Assembly: GCA_029003555.1 (NCBI GenBank)
Contig: JAQYCE010000076.1
Span: 1 to 37,971 of the forward strand
DNA: 37,971 nt
DNA from: Bacillota bacterium
GTDB taxonomy: Bacteria > Bacillota > Clostridia > Tissierellales > Peptoniphilaceae
Reading direction: 5' to 3'
Part shown: one piece after another, positions 1 through 8,503 of the stretch
Numbering within the stretch: the first letter of the stretch is position 1
Layout of the letters: each line of letters begins with the position of its first letter
Translations under genes and position numbers: made by a program
Notes under the pieces: model-generated
Database searches by the model: none
Told to the model about the DNA's origin: nothing
Seen by the model: only the letters and a program-made list of their open reading frames with translations

Positions 1-951
1 GGTTCCGGCATCCTTGACCGCATCCGCAAAGAGCTTGGCGGTTTCCGGACCGATATCCAGGGACATCTTGTCGGAAGGAATCCGGTCGATCTTGACCACT
101 TGGGTTTCCTGGCCTTCCGCCACCTGGTCGGCAATGACGCCATCCAGAGGAAGGAGGAATTGGACGCCCTTCTCCTGAGCCTTTTTCAGAAGGTCCCGGG
201 CCAGGTCGATCTTATCTTCCTCAAGAAGGGAAGTCCCGATCTCCAGTCCCTGACTCTTTAAGAAGGTGTAGGCCATGCCTCCGCCAATCAGGATGGTGTC
301 CACCTTATCCAAAAGATTTTCGATGACACCGATCTTGTCGGATACCTTAGCCCCTCCCAGGATAGCAACAAAGGGGCGGGCGGGATTGTCCAGGGCCTTG
401 CCCATAACCTCCACTTCCTTTTGAACCAGACGGCCCAAGCAGGAGGGCAAAAGGCTGGCCAGGCCAACGTTGGAGGCATGGGCCCGGTGGCAGGTCCCGA
501 AAGCATCATTGACAAAGAGGTCACCCAGGGCGGCCAAATCCTTGGCGAAATCGGGGTCGTTCTTCTTTTCCTCCGCCCGGAAGCGGGTGTTTTGGAGGAG
601 GGCCACATGACCGGCCTCCAAGCCTTCCAGCTCTTTCACCACTCCATCATCCACTACACGGTCGGAAGCGGAAAAAAGGACTTCCTGACCCAGGAGACTG
701 GAGAGGTGGGCTGCAACAGGAGCCAGGGAGAAGGCCTCCGAGGGCTCCCCTTTAGGACGGCCGAGGTGGGAGAGCAAGATGACCTTGGCTCCCTGGTCCA
801 TGAGGTAGTTGATTGTGGGTAAAGCTGCTCGAATCCGGGCATCATCCATGATCTTTCCGGAACCGTCCTTGGCCATGGGGACGTTAAAATCCACCCGGAC
901 CAGGACTCTTTGGTTTTTAAAATTCATATCATCTAAGGTTTTTTTTGCCAT
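1..951 (-). CDS. pgk: Phosphoglycerate kinase, C-terminus cut by window edge
   Basis: Glycolytic enzyme of the cytoplasm that transfers the phosphate of 1,3-bisphosphoglycerate to ADP. The reading frame is open from the ATG at 951 to the first base of the window, giving 317 residues of a family usually near 395, so roughly the last 80 residues lie outside. It is absent from the ORF track because it has no stop here. I read the frame by hand: [25 protein letters not shown] is the classic PGK N-terminus (substrate-binding VRVDFNVP), followed by [10 protein letters not shown], the [13 protein letters not shown] segment, and [17 protein letters not shown] at the hinge. The start has GAAAGGAGA just upstream. 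It lies 107 bp downstream of gap, the usual glycolytic pairing, but a terminator-like hairpin separates the two. Confidence 0.97.
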   Translation of the reverse strand, partial: MAKKTLDDMNFKNQRVLVRVDFNVPMAKDGSGKIMDDARIRAALPTINYLMDQGAKVILLSHLGRPKGEPSEAFSLAPVAAHLSSLLGQEVLFSASDRVVDDGVVKELEGLEAGHVALLQNTRFRAEEKKNDPDFAKDLAALGDLFVNDAFGTCHRAHASNVGLASLLPSCLGRLVQKEVEVMGKALDNPARPFVAILGGAKVSDKIGVIENLLDKVDTILIGGGMAYTFLKSQGLEIGTSLLEEDKIDLARDLLKKAQEKGVQFLLPLDGVIADQVAEGQETQVVKIDRIPSDKMSLDIGPETAKLFADAVKDAGT

Positions 952-966
952 AGAATCTCCTTTCAC

Positions 967-1002
967 AAGCTTCATCTGAAGCTTTCTGGACATCTCTTGT
1001 CC
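967..1002 (-). other. Two small hairpins in the gap-pgk spacer
   Basis: Two perfect inverted repeats lie side by side in the pgk leader. AAGCTTCA-TC-TGAAGCTT (967-984) has an 8-bp stem, and GGACA-TCTCT-TGTCC (988-1002) has a 5-bp stem. Neither is followed by a T-run on the minus strand, so they are not terminators. They sit 16-50 nt upstream of the pgk start and could affect message stability or processing; that role is inference. Confidence 0.45.
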
Positions 1003-1014
1003 GATAGGTACAGA

Positions 1015-1050
1015 GAAAAAGGCGGAAAAGGCCTAACCTCTTCCGCCTTT
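1015..1050 (-). terminator. Rho-independent terminator after gap
   Basis: Reading the minus strand, a stem AAAGGCGGAA / TTCCGCCTTT (10 bp, 13-nt loop) is followed by TTCTC. It starts about 9 nt after the gap stop codon. The T-run is short, so partial read-through into pgk is plausible. I see no convincing promoter between it and pgk. Confidence 0.75.
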
Positions 1051-1058
1051 GGGGCAAA

Positions 1059-2069
1059 TTACTTAGAAAGTTTGGTGATGTATTCCAGGGTCCGGACCAG
1101 CTGGCAGGTATATCCGTACTCATTATCATACCAGGCAACGGTCTTGACAAGCTGGTTGTCTCCGGTTTCAACGACCTTAGTTAAGGTAGAGTCGAAGATG
1201 GAGCCGGCTGTTGTCCCGATCACATCGGAAGAAACAATTTCGTCTTCGTTGTAAGCAAAGGAGGGGTTAGCGGCCTTCTTCATGGCGGCGTTGACCTCTT
1301 CCGCCGTCACCTTCTTTTCAAGAACGGTGTAGAGCTCGGTGATGGAGCCGGTGGCAACAGGAACGCGGAGGGCGGTACCGTCGATGATCCCTTCGACTTC
1401 GGGAATAACTTTTCCGACTGCCTTAGCAGCACCGGTGGTGGTAGGAACGATGTTCTGGGCACCGGCACGGCCTCTGCGGAAGTTGTTGGCTTTGTTGGGG
1501 GAGTCCTGGATGGCCTGGTTTCCGGTGTAACCGTGGATGGTGGACATCTGGGCAACCTTGATACCGAAGTTTTCCTTCAGAACCTTGACCATGGGAGAGA
1601 GGCAGTTGGTGGTGCAGGAAGCACCGGAGACGATGACATCATCGGCATTGATAACATCTTCATTGACACCGTAGACGATCATCTTTACACCGTCACCCTT
1701 AACAGGGGCAGAGATCAGGACCTTCTTGGCCCCGGCATCGATATGGGCCTGGGCTTTTTCTTTGGACGTATAGAAACCGGTGCACTCCAGAACCACATCG
1801 ACATCTAAATCCTTCCAAGGAAGCTTGGAGGCATCCGGCTCAGCAAAGACTTTGATGTGGTCGCCATTGACCTCGAAGCCTTCTTCTGTCTCTTTAATCT
1901 CCCCATCAAAGGTTCCTTGCATGGTGTCATACTTAAAGAGGTAGGTTAAAAACTTCTTGTCCACCAGGTCGTTGATGGCGACGACATCAATATCGTTGAG
2001 GGTCTGAATACGACGAAGAGCCAGACGCCCGATACGTCCAAAACCGTTAATTGCTACTTTTGTTGCCAT
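1059..2069 (-). CDS. gap: Glyceraldehyde-3-phosphate dehydrogenase, type I
   Basis: NAD-dependent cytoplasmic glycolytic enzyme that oxidises and phosphorylates glyceraldehyde-3-phosphate. The protein has 336 residues, the usual family length. The N-terminal Rossmann motif is INGFGRIGR (about residues 7-15) and the catalytic cysteine lies in [13 protein letters not shown] (Cys152). The C-terminal [19 protein letters not shown] is typical. The ORF track begins 19 codons earlier at 2126, but the ATG at 2069 has AGGAGG eight bases upstream and matches the family N-terminus [15 protein letters not shown], so I chose it. It has its own promoter and terminator, so it appears to be monocistronic or loosely coupled to pgk downstream. 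Confidence 0.98.
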   Translation of the reverse strand: MATKVAINGFGRIGRLALRRIQTLNDIDVVAINDLVDKKFLTYLFKYDTMQGTFDGEIKETEEGFEVNGDHIKVFAEPDASKLPWKDLDVDVVLECTGFYTSKEKAQAHIDAGAKKVLISAPVKGDGVKMIVYGVNEDVINADDVIVSGASCTTNCLSPMVKVLKENFGIKVAQMSTIHGYTGNQAIQDSPNKANNFRRGRAGAQNIVPTTTGAAKAVGKVIPEVEGIIDGTALRVPVATGSITELYTVLEKKVTAEEVNAAMKKAANPSFAYNEDEIVSSDVIGTTAGSIFDSTLTKVVETGDNQLVKTVAWYDNEYGYTCQLVRTLEYITKLSK

Positions 2070-2128
2070 AAGTAAACCTCCTAAATGTTCTTGTTTTCCA
2101 TACCATTCATTTTTTACATTCATCATTT

Positions 2129-2134
2129 ATTATA
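2129..2134 (-). promoter_or_regulatory. Candidate gap promoter, -10 box
   Basis: Perfect TATAAT on the minus strand, about 60 bp upstream of the gap ATG and just downstream of the prsA terminator. No good -35 box lies at 16-18 nt spacing; that zone overlaps the terminator stem. Confidence 0.55.
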
Positions 2135-2149
2135 CCCAAAGTGGGAAAT

Positions 2150-2186
2150 AAAAACGACCAAGCCAATAAAAGCTTGGTCGTTTTTT
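2150..2186. terminator. Terminator between prsA and gap
   Basis: Perfect stem AAAAACGACCAAGC / GCTTGGTCGTTTTT with an 8-nt loop, with A- and T-tracts on both sides so it can work in either direction. On the minus strand it ends the glmU-like-prs-pth-mfd-prsA operon. Confidence 0.9.
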
Positions 2187-2247
2187 ATCATTTTCTTCCT
2201 ATAAAGCCGGAATGGAAAATAGCTTTTCCGAAGATCCTTCTTCCTGC

Positions 2248-3222
2248 TTACTTGGATTCTTCAGCGGAAGAAGATTGGCTCTCCTGGCCGGGTTCTTCCT
2301 TGGATTCACCGGACTCTGCCTCGGATTGGTCGGAAGCCTGACTGGATTCCTCTTCCTTCTTCTCACCGGGGAATTCCACCTTGGCTTCGTCAACCAGCTT
2401 CTGGAGGTATTCCTGGTAGGCATCAGCCGTCAGGGCCGTCAGAATCTCATCCTTTACAGAATCGGCGGTATTATAGTTTTTGTTGAGGCGGATGATATGG
2501 TAACCAAACTGGGTTTGTACCGGATCGGAAATCTCCCCCTCCTTCAAAGCTAAAAGAGCCTTGGCAAAGACCGGGTCATACTTGCCGGGGTTCTGGATGC
2601 CTAAGCTTCCCCCTGCCTGAGCAGATCCGTCTTTTGAAACCGCCTTGGCCACATCTTCAAAGGATTCACCACCGTCGATCCTCTTCTTGGCTTCCTTGGC
2701 TTCTTCTTCCGTGGGAACCAGGATATGGGAGGCGTCCACCTTCACCAGACTGTCCTTGTTGTCTTCGAAATACTTCTTGATTTCTTCTTCAGAAGGCGCA
2801 TTCTTTTGGGCATACATCTCCTTGTGCTTACGGGAGATGGTCTCAAACTTGAGCATCTCCTTCATCTGGTCGTCAGAGATCTTCAGTACTTCCAAAGTTC
2901 TCCGGTAGCCTTCTGCCCCGCCATAAGCCTCAACAGCCTTATCGAAGTCTTCCTTGTAGTCTTCATCCGTCAGTTTGACCTCGTTTTTCTCCAGGTCCTG
3001 GCGCATGACGACTTCCTGGACCAGCTGTTTTTTAATCGATTCGGGAAGTTGGTATTGAGCAGCAATCATGGACTTGATAACATCCAACTGGACATCATAG
3101 CGTTCCTGGGCGATCTTCTCCCCATTAACGGTGGCGAAGGTGCTTCCCCCGGCACCGCATCCGGTTAAGAGTAGGGAGAGGGCCAAACCTCCCGCTAGGA
3201 TTTTCTTCACTTGCTTTTTCAT
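2248..3222 (-). CDS. prsA: PrsA-type foldase lipoprotein (parvulin peptidyl-prolyl isomerase)
   Basis: A 324-residue protein, expected to be anchored on the outer face of the membrane and to help fold secreted proteins. It starts with a lipoprotein signal, MKKQVKKILAGGLALSLLLTGC, with a lipobox (LTGC) and the lipidated cysteine at position 22. A SurA-like N-terminal region follows. Then comes a parvulin (PpiC) domain at about 160-247, with VDASHILV, GGSLGI and TQFGYHIIRL. The last 35-40 residues are a low-complexity Ser/Glu tail. The ATG has GGAGG six bases upstream, in the 11-bp gap after mfd, so the two are probably translated in sequence. PrsA of Bacillus is essential for secretion; the same job is inferred here. 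Other SurA/PpiC foldases are the main alternative. Confidence 0.93.
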   Translation of the reverse strand: MKKQVKKILAGGLALSLLLTGCGAGGSTFATVNGEKIAQERYDVQLDVIKSMIAAQYQLPESIKKQLVQEVVMRQDLEKNEVKLTDEDYKEDFDKAVEAYGGAEGYRRTLEVLKISDDQMKEMLKFETISRKHKEMYAQKNAPSEEEIKKYFEDNKDSLVKVDASHILVPTEEEAKEAKKRIDGGESFEDVAKAVSKDGSAQAGGSLGIQNPGKYDPVFAKALLALKEGEISDPVQTQFGYHIIRLNKNYNTADSVKDEILTALTADAYQEYLQKLVDEAKVEFPGEKKEEESSQASDQSEAESGESKEEPGQESQSSSAEESK

Positions 3223-3233
3223 TCATTCCTCCA

Positions 3234-6200
3234 TTAGTTCGTTTTCGCTTTTAGCTTTCGTACAAAGTTCACCAGGTTGGTCAACTCCCTGATTTTGTTG
3301 GGAGAGGACTTCACCTTGAACTTGGGTTGAGCTTGAAAATCAAAAGAAAGGGGGCCTTGGAAGGTCTCCGCAATCTCTTTCAATTCCTCAACACTAAACA
3401 AATCAAAACTATCATACCTCAATTCGACGAAATCGTCGATTTCTTTGACCTGGCTGAAGCCCACCTGGGAAGCCCATCGTTTGATCAGGACGATATCCAT
3501 CAGGTTGATGACGGACTTGGGCGGGTCGCCAAAACGGTCAATGAGTTCCTCAATGATTGTACTATAATCCTCCTCATCATCTATGGAGGCAATTTGTCGA
3601 TACATCATTATTTTTTCCGTTGACTGGCCAATATAGGAATCCGGAATATAGGCGGAGGCTTTAATATCCACATTGATCTCACGGATCTTCTCTTCGGCTT
3701 CCTCCCCCTTAACCCGAGAAACGGCCTCCTCCAGCATTTTCACATAGAGATCATAGCCGATGGATTCGATATGGCCCGACTGGGATTCGCCGAGAATATT
3801 TCCGGCCCCCCGAAGTTCAAGGTCCCTCATGGCAATCTTATAGCCTGACCCGAATTCCGTGAAGTCCCGGATGGCCTTGAGCCTCTTCTCGCTGTCCTCC
3901 GACAGGACCTTGTCCCGCTGGTAGGTGAAGTAAGCATAGGACCTCCGGTCGGCCCGGCCAATCCTCCCCTTGAGCTGGTAGAGCTGGGAGAGGCCCATCC
4001 GGTCAGCCCTGAGAACGACCAGGGTGTTGACATTGGGGATATCCATCCCCGTCTCCACAATGGCTGTGGCCAGGAGGATGTCCACTTGCCCTGACACAAA
4101 GGATTCCATGACCCCTTCCAACTGGTTGGTCGTCATCTGGCCATGAGCCACGGCCAGGCTAGCCTCGGGGACTAGACTTTGGATATGGCCGGCCACTTTA
4201 TTGATATCATAGACCCGGTTGTGGATGATATAGACCTGGCCATCCCGGTCCAGTTCACGCTCAATGGCATCCTGGACCACCCCCGGATCGTATTCCATGA
4301 CATAGGAAGTCGTGGGATAGCGCTCCTCCGGCGGTTCCTCCAAGAGGGACATATCCCGGATCCCCGTTAAAGAGAGCTGGAGGGTCCTGGGGATGGGGGT
4401 GGCGGAGAGGGTGAGGACATCCACATTCTTCCACCGCTTCTTGATTTTTTCCTTGTCCTTGACCCCGAATCGCTGCTCCTCATCCACAATGAGGAGGCCC
4501 AGGTCCCGAAAATGAATATCCTTGGAGAGGAGGCGGTGGGTGCCCACCACAATATCCACACTTCCCTTCTCAACCTGCTTAATCACTTCCTTTTGTTGGC
4601 TTGTCGTCTTGAAGCGGGAGAGGAATTCCACCCGGGCCGGGAAGTTCCGGAAGCGGTCTTTGATCGTCTGGTAGTGCTGCTGGGTCAGGATGGTGGTCGG
4701 GCAGAGGAAGGCTACCTGTTTCCCGTCCATAATGGCCTTAAAGGCCGCACGGAGGGCGACTTCCGTTTTTCCATAGCCCACGTCCCCGCAAAGGAGGCGG
4801 TCCATGGGCTTGATGGATTCCATATCCTCCTTAATTTCAGCTGTAGCTCTGAGCTGGGAGGGCGTTTCCTCATAGGGGAAGTCCTCCTCGAATTTGGCCT
4901 GCCAGGGGGTGTCCGGTCCAAAGGCATGGCCATGGACCTTGGCCCTTTCCGCATAGAGGGCCACCAAGTCCTCAGCGATGGCATCCAGGGCTTTTTTTAC
5001 CCTGGCCTTGGACTTCTTCCAATCCGCTGTGCCCAGACTGTTTAATTTGGGTGCCTTGGATTCTTTAGAGATGTACTTGGACACCATCCCCATCTCATCC
5101 GTGGGCACATAAAGAATGTCCGAGGCCCGGTAGGAAATCTTGAGAAAATCCTTGGTGATTCCCCCGATGGACATGGTTTCCGTCCCCTTAAATTGGCCCA
5201 CCCCGTAAAGCTCATGGACGACAAAGTCTCCCACATCCAGGTCCTGATAATTAAGGAAGTTCCCGGCCTTCTTCTTGGGACGGATTCTCTTCCGCTTTTT
5301 TGCTCCGGAAAGCTCCGTCATGGTCAGGACAGCCAACTTGGAATCCGGATAGCGGAAGCCCTGTGGGTAGGACCGGTTGACTACATAGAGCCGACCCGGA
5401 TCCAATTCCCCTTGGTCATCGATCCCGGTCGATTCCGGAAGGAGGACAAGTTGGTTGTCCAGGCCGGATTCGCGGAACTGGTCGGCAATCCCCGGAGCTG
5501 AGGATCCGGCCATAAAGAGGATCCGGTAGCCCTGTCCTAGCCGCCTTCTTAGGGTGGTCACCAGGTCATCCCAGCGGTTTTTGAAGGATTCCACCCCCAT
5601 GGACCGGATCTGGATGAGCTGGTCCGCCCGGAAGTGGGGAGATTGCTTGAGGATCTGGGAAAGGTTGACCTGGGCCCGGTCCCGGAAATCGTCCAGGACC
5701 TCCTCCTTCTCCTTAATAAAATTCATATGGGAGGGGAGGATGTCCCCCCGGTCCATCTGGTGGACCAGGTCCTCCGCCTCCATCCGGATCCGGTCCTCCT
5801 CCTTCTCCAGGATCCGGTCCAGGTCCTCAAAGACCACCACGCCCTCTTCCGGAAGATAATCAGCGAGAGAGGAGAGGGTCTCGGAAGGAAGGAAAGGAAG
5901 GAGGAAGTCGCTGGGCCCCGTCTTTCCTCCCTCTTCATAGTCTTCAATCAGCTGGTTGAGAACTTCTTCCAGGTGGCCCCCTTCCCTATCCCCCATCTTC
6001 TTAGATAGGGAATCCGCTTCTTTTTTCAGGCTTTTCAGAGCCTCCCGGATATCCCGGGGATGGAGGAGGACTTCCTCCGCCGGTCCCACTTCAATCCGAT
6101 CAAGGCTATCCGTCGACCTCTGGTCCTCTACGGAAAAAGCCCGGATGGAATCAACCTCCACATCAAAAAATTCGATCCGGTAGGCTTTTTTTTCCGAGGG

Positions 6201-6752
6201 TGGGAAAATATCGATGATTCCACCCCTTAGGGCAAATTGCCCCCGGTGTTCCACCGTCATGACCCGCTCATAGCCCATGGTCACCAGTTTTTCAAGGACT
6301 TCCTCGATCGGGTATTCCCGGCCCAACTCCAAGCTAAATCGGTTGGCCAGTCGGATCTCCGGAGGGCTAACCGGCCGGGAAAGAGCCTGGAGGGTGGTGG
6401 TGACGACCATGGGGCCTCCGGAGACCAGCCTCTCCATGACCTCCATCCGTCTTTGCCGGTTGGAGGAGATGACGGAATCCGCTCGGAAAAAGTTGACCTC
6501 CTCATTAGGAAAGTAAAAAGCCTTCCCTCCCGAGATGGACTCCAGCCCTTCCGTCAATTCCATCGCCCTTTTCTCGTTTGAAGTCACAAGAAAAACAGGT
6601 CGCTTGATAGCTTCCGCAAGGAAGACTAAAAAATGACCTGTTGACTCCGGAAGGAGGCCATGGAGGTAGATCCTCTTCGCTCCTCCTTCCAGTGCCTGGA
6701 GGAAGCGGCTGACATAGCGATCCGATTTCAGTAAATTCGTAATAACATTCAT
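3234..6752 (-). CDS. mfd: Transcription-repair coupling factor Mfd
   Basis: DNA translocase that removes RNA polymerase stalled at lesions and recruits UvrA. The length (1172 residues from the ATG at 6752) is normal for Mfd. In order: a UvrB-like N-terminal module, a CarD-like RNA-polymerase-interacting domain (about 497-562, DLDVGDFVVHELYGVGQFKG), a RecG-like helicase with Walker A GDVGYGKTE (about 656), DEEQRFG (about 757) and LSATPIPRT, and a C-terminal TRCF domain. The ORF track starts at a GTG at 6776, inside pth. I prefer the ATG because MNVITNLLKSD lines up with the known family start, though an AGAGG lies 7 nt before the GTG, so that start is not excluded. Third from last in the prs-pth operon, as in many Bacillota. 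Confidence 0.97.
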   Translation of the reverse strand: MNVITNLLKSDRYVSRFLQALEGGAKRIYLHGLLPESTGHFLVFLAEAIKRPVFLVTSNEKRAMELTEGLESISGGKAFYFPNEEVNFFRADSVISSNRQRRMEVMERLVSGGPMVVTTTLQALSRPVSPPEIRLANRFSLELGREYPIEEVLEKLVTMGYERVMTVEHRGQFALRGGIIDIFPPSEKKAYRIEFFDVEVDSIRAFSVEDQRSTDSLDRIEVGPAEEVLLHPRDIREALKSLKKEADSLSKKMGDREGGHLEEVLNQLIEDYEEGGKTGPSDFLLPFLPSETLSSLADYLPEEGVVVFEDLDRILEKEEDRIRMEAEDLVHQMDRGDILPSHMNFIKEKEEVLDDFRDRAQVNLSQILKQSPHFRADQLIQIRSMGVESFKNRWDDLVTTLRRRLGQGYRILFMAGSSAPGIADQFRESGLDNQLVLLPESTGIDDQGELDPGRLYVVNRSYPQGFRYPDSKLAVLTMTELSGAKKRKRIRPKKKAGNFLNYQDLDVGDFVVHELYGVGQFKGTETMSIGGITKDFLKISYRASDILYVPTDEMGMVSKYISKESKAPKLNSLGTADWKKSKARVKKALDAIAEDLVALYAERAKVHGHAFGPDTPWQAKFEEDFPYEETPSQLRATAEIKEDMESIKPMDRLLCGDVGYGKTEVALRAAFKAIMDGKQVAFLCPTTILTQQHYQTIKDRFRNFPARVEFLSRFKTTSQQKEVIKQVEKGSVDIVVGTHRLLSKDIHFRDLGLLIVDEEQRFGVKDKEKIKKRWKNVDVLTLSATPIPRTLQLSLTGIRDMSLLEEPPEERYPTTSYVMEYDPGVVQDAIERELDRDGQVYIIHNRVYDINKVAGHIQSLVPEASLAVAHGQMTTNQLEGVMESFVSGQVDILLATAIVETGMDIPNVNTLVVLRADRMGLSQLYQLKGRIGRADRRSYAYFTYQRDKVLSEDSEKRLKAIRDFTEFGSGYKIAMRDLELRGAGNILGESQSGHIESIGYDLYVKMLEEAVSRVKGEEAEEKIREINVDIKASAYIPDSYIGQSTEKIMMYRQIASIDDEEDYSTIIEELIDRFGDPPKSVINLMDIVLIKRWASQVGFSQVKEIDDFVELRYDSFDLFSVEELKEIAETFQGPLSFDFQAQPKFKVKSSPNKIRELTNLVNFVRKLKAKTN

Positions 6753-6760
6753 TCTATCGA

Positions 6761-7450
6761 TTATTTCTCTCCACACCGCTTGGCCTCTTTGATAAAGGCC
6801 TCCTGGTTTCTACGAGCTTCTTCTTGGCGGTCTTTTTCCTTCTCTTCCTCATTTGTTGGCTTGGGAAGGCGGTCGGAGACCCAACCGTTGACCTGGTTCA
6901 TGGCGGCTTCCACCCCCTGGTCAAGGATGGTTTCAATGGCCCGGCAGGCCATATCGACCTCATCCTCCACCACCTTCTCCTCCTCCGGCGTGAAAGTGGA
7001 AAGGACAAAGTCAGCCAGGTCCTGGCTGGCCATCCTCCGACCCACAGCCAGGCGGATTCGGGGGAAGTCCGTTGTAGAAAGGGAGGAGACGATGGACTTC
7101 ATCCCATTGTGGGACCCGGCAGACCCATGGCCCTTGACCCGGATGGTGCCCAGTTCAATATCGATATCGTCATAGACGACAATCAGGTGACCGGGATCCA
7201 GCTTATAAAAGTTTTGAATGGCCTGGACCGCTTGACCCGACAGGTTCATATAGGTCTGGGGCTTGACCAGGAGGACCTTTTGGCCCTCCCGTTGTCCCTG
7301 TCCAACCAGGGCCTTCCACTTGACCTGATTAACGGAGATCGACCAGTCCCTAGCCAGGCGGTCAACCACCCGGAAGCCCATATTGTGGCGGGTCTTTTCA
7401 TAGTGGTTCCCGGGATTTCCCAGGCCGACAATGACATAAAGTTCGCTCAT
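6761..7450 (-). CDS. pth: Peptidyl-tRNA hydrolase
   Basis: Releases tRNA from peptidyl-tRNA that drops off the ribosome. The bacterial Pth signature is present at the N-terminus: IVGLGNPGNHYEKTRHNMGF, with the catalytic His in RHNMGF, then KPQTYMNLSGQAV and DDIDIELGTIRVKGHGSAGSHNGMKSI. At 229 residues it is about 40 longer than the usual 185-190. The extra part is a highly charged C-terminal tail (NEEEKEKDRQEEARRNQ...), predicted helical and of unknown role. The ATG shares one base with the prs stop (TAATG), so translation is coupled. The next gene, mfd, begins within or just after the pth stop. Confidence 0.97.
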   Translation of the reverse strand: MSELYVIVGLGNPGNHYEKTRHNMGFRVVDRLARDWSISVNQVKWKALVGQGQREGQKVLLVKPQTYMNLSGQAVQAIQNFYKLDPGHLIVVYDDIDIELGTIRVKGHGSAGSHNGMKSIVSSLSTTDFPRIRLAVGRRMASQDLADFVLSTFTPEEEKVVEDEVDMACRAIETILDQGVEAAMNQVNGWVSDRLPKPTNEEEKEKDRQEEARRNQEAFIKEAKRCGEK

Positions 7451-8400
7451 TAGAACAGCTCACTTACCGATTCGTAATTGTAGATCCGGCGGATGGCTTC
7501 GGCCAGTTGAGGGCCGATGGAAACCACTTCAATTTTGGAGCATTCCTTGCTCTCCGGCAGGTGGACGGAGTTGGTCACCACGCACTTCTTCACTGCAGAA
7601 GCTTCAATCCGGTCAACAGCGGGGCCGGAGAGGAGGGCATGGGAAGCGGTAATATAAACGTCTTTTGCCCCTGCTTCTTCAGCCAGGAAGTTGGCCGCAT
7701 TGGTAATGGTTCCGGCCGTGTCAATAATGTCATCAATGATGATGCAGTTCTTTCCCTGAACATCGCCAATGATGTTTTCCACGACGGACTCATTGGGCCG
7801 GGGACGGGTTTTTTCAATGATGGCGATGGGGAGGTCCAGGTCATGGGAGAACTTCCGGGCCCGGGTAACCCCGCCCAAGTCAGGAGAAACAACCACCCAA
7901 TCTTCGGGAGCTTCATCAACAAGGGGCTTGAAGTAACGGGCCAGGAGGTGGCCTGCGGCTAAGTGGTCCAGGGGAATATCGAAGTAACCCTGGATCTGGC
8001 CGGCATGAAGGTCAATCGTGATTACCCGGTCCACACCGGCGGATTCCAGAAGATCGGCCACCAATTTTGCCGTAATGGGCTCCCGGCCGGCTGTCTTCCG
8101 GTCCTGGCGGGCATATCCATAGTAGGGCATCACGACATTGATCCGGTTGGCTGAAGCCCTCTTCAGGGCATCGCAGATGATGAGGACTTCCATCAAGTGC
8201 TCATTGACCGGATAGGAAGTGGGCTGGATCAAAAAGACATCGTACCCACGAACCGTTTCATTGATTTTGACCTGAATTTCACCATCCGCAAAGTGGTTGA
8301 GCTCCATATCTCCTAAACGCTTCTTTAGAATGGAGCAAATTTCCTCCGCCAACTTTCGGTTCGAAGATCCGGAAAAGATCTTCATTCCACGTGCATCCAT
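7450..8400 (-). CDS. prs: Ribose-phosphate pyrophosphokinase (PRPP synthetase)
   Basis: Makes PRPP from ribose-5-phosphate and ATP for purine, pyrimidine, NAD, His and Trp synthesis. 316 residues, normal for class I enzymes. Visible motifs: [16 protein letters not shown] near the start, [26 protein letters not shown], the catalytic loop region around EKTRPRPNE, and the PRPP-binding [10 protein letters not shown]. The ORF track starts at 8427, but the ATG at 8400 has AGGAGG four bases upstream and gives the family-like start. It lies 103 bp after the GlmU-like gene and overlaps pth by one base. A TATAAT with a small palindrome in the upstream gap suggests an additional promoter. Confidence 0.98.
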   Translation of the reverse strand: MDARGMKIFSGSSNRKLAEEICSILKKRLGDMELNHFADGEIQVKINETVRGYDVFLIQPTSYPVNEHLMEVLIICDALKRASANRINVVMPYYGYARQDRKTAGREPITAKLVADLLESAGVDRVITIDLHAGQIQGYFDIPLDHLAAGHLLARYFKPLVDEAPEDWVVVSPDLGGVTRARKFSHDLDLPIAIIEKTRPRPNESVVENIIGDVQGKNCIIIDDIIDTAGTITNAANFLAEEAGAKDVYITASHALLSGPAVDRIEASAVKKCVVTNSVHLPESKECSKIEVVSIGPQLAEAIRRIYNYESVSELF

Positions 8401-8437
8401 GCTTCCTCCTAACGTTATGAGCGACAAATCCTTATCT

Positions 8438-8459
8438 ATTATATACCAAGGAATCTTGG
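8438..8459 (-). promoter_or_regulatory. Candidate internal promoter before prs with adjacent palindrome
   Basis: The minus strand shows CCAAGATTCCTTGG (5-bp inverted repeat) followed directly by TATATAATAG, which contains a TGG-TATATA extended -10 and an overlapping TATAAT. No clear -35 is present. The palindrome could be an operator or coincidence. Confidence 0.4.
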
Positions 8460-8503
8460 GCGGGTGCTTTTCTCCCCCAGGATCTCATGGAAAATGGTCC
8501 CCT

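Noticed and set aside
5193-5501. Plus-strand ORFs opposite mfd (also 4512-5045, 5634-6008 and others)
   Set aside because: All lie inside the mfd coding region on the other strand and show no signals of their own.
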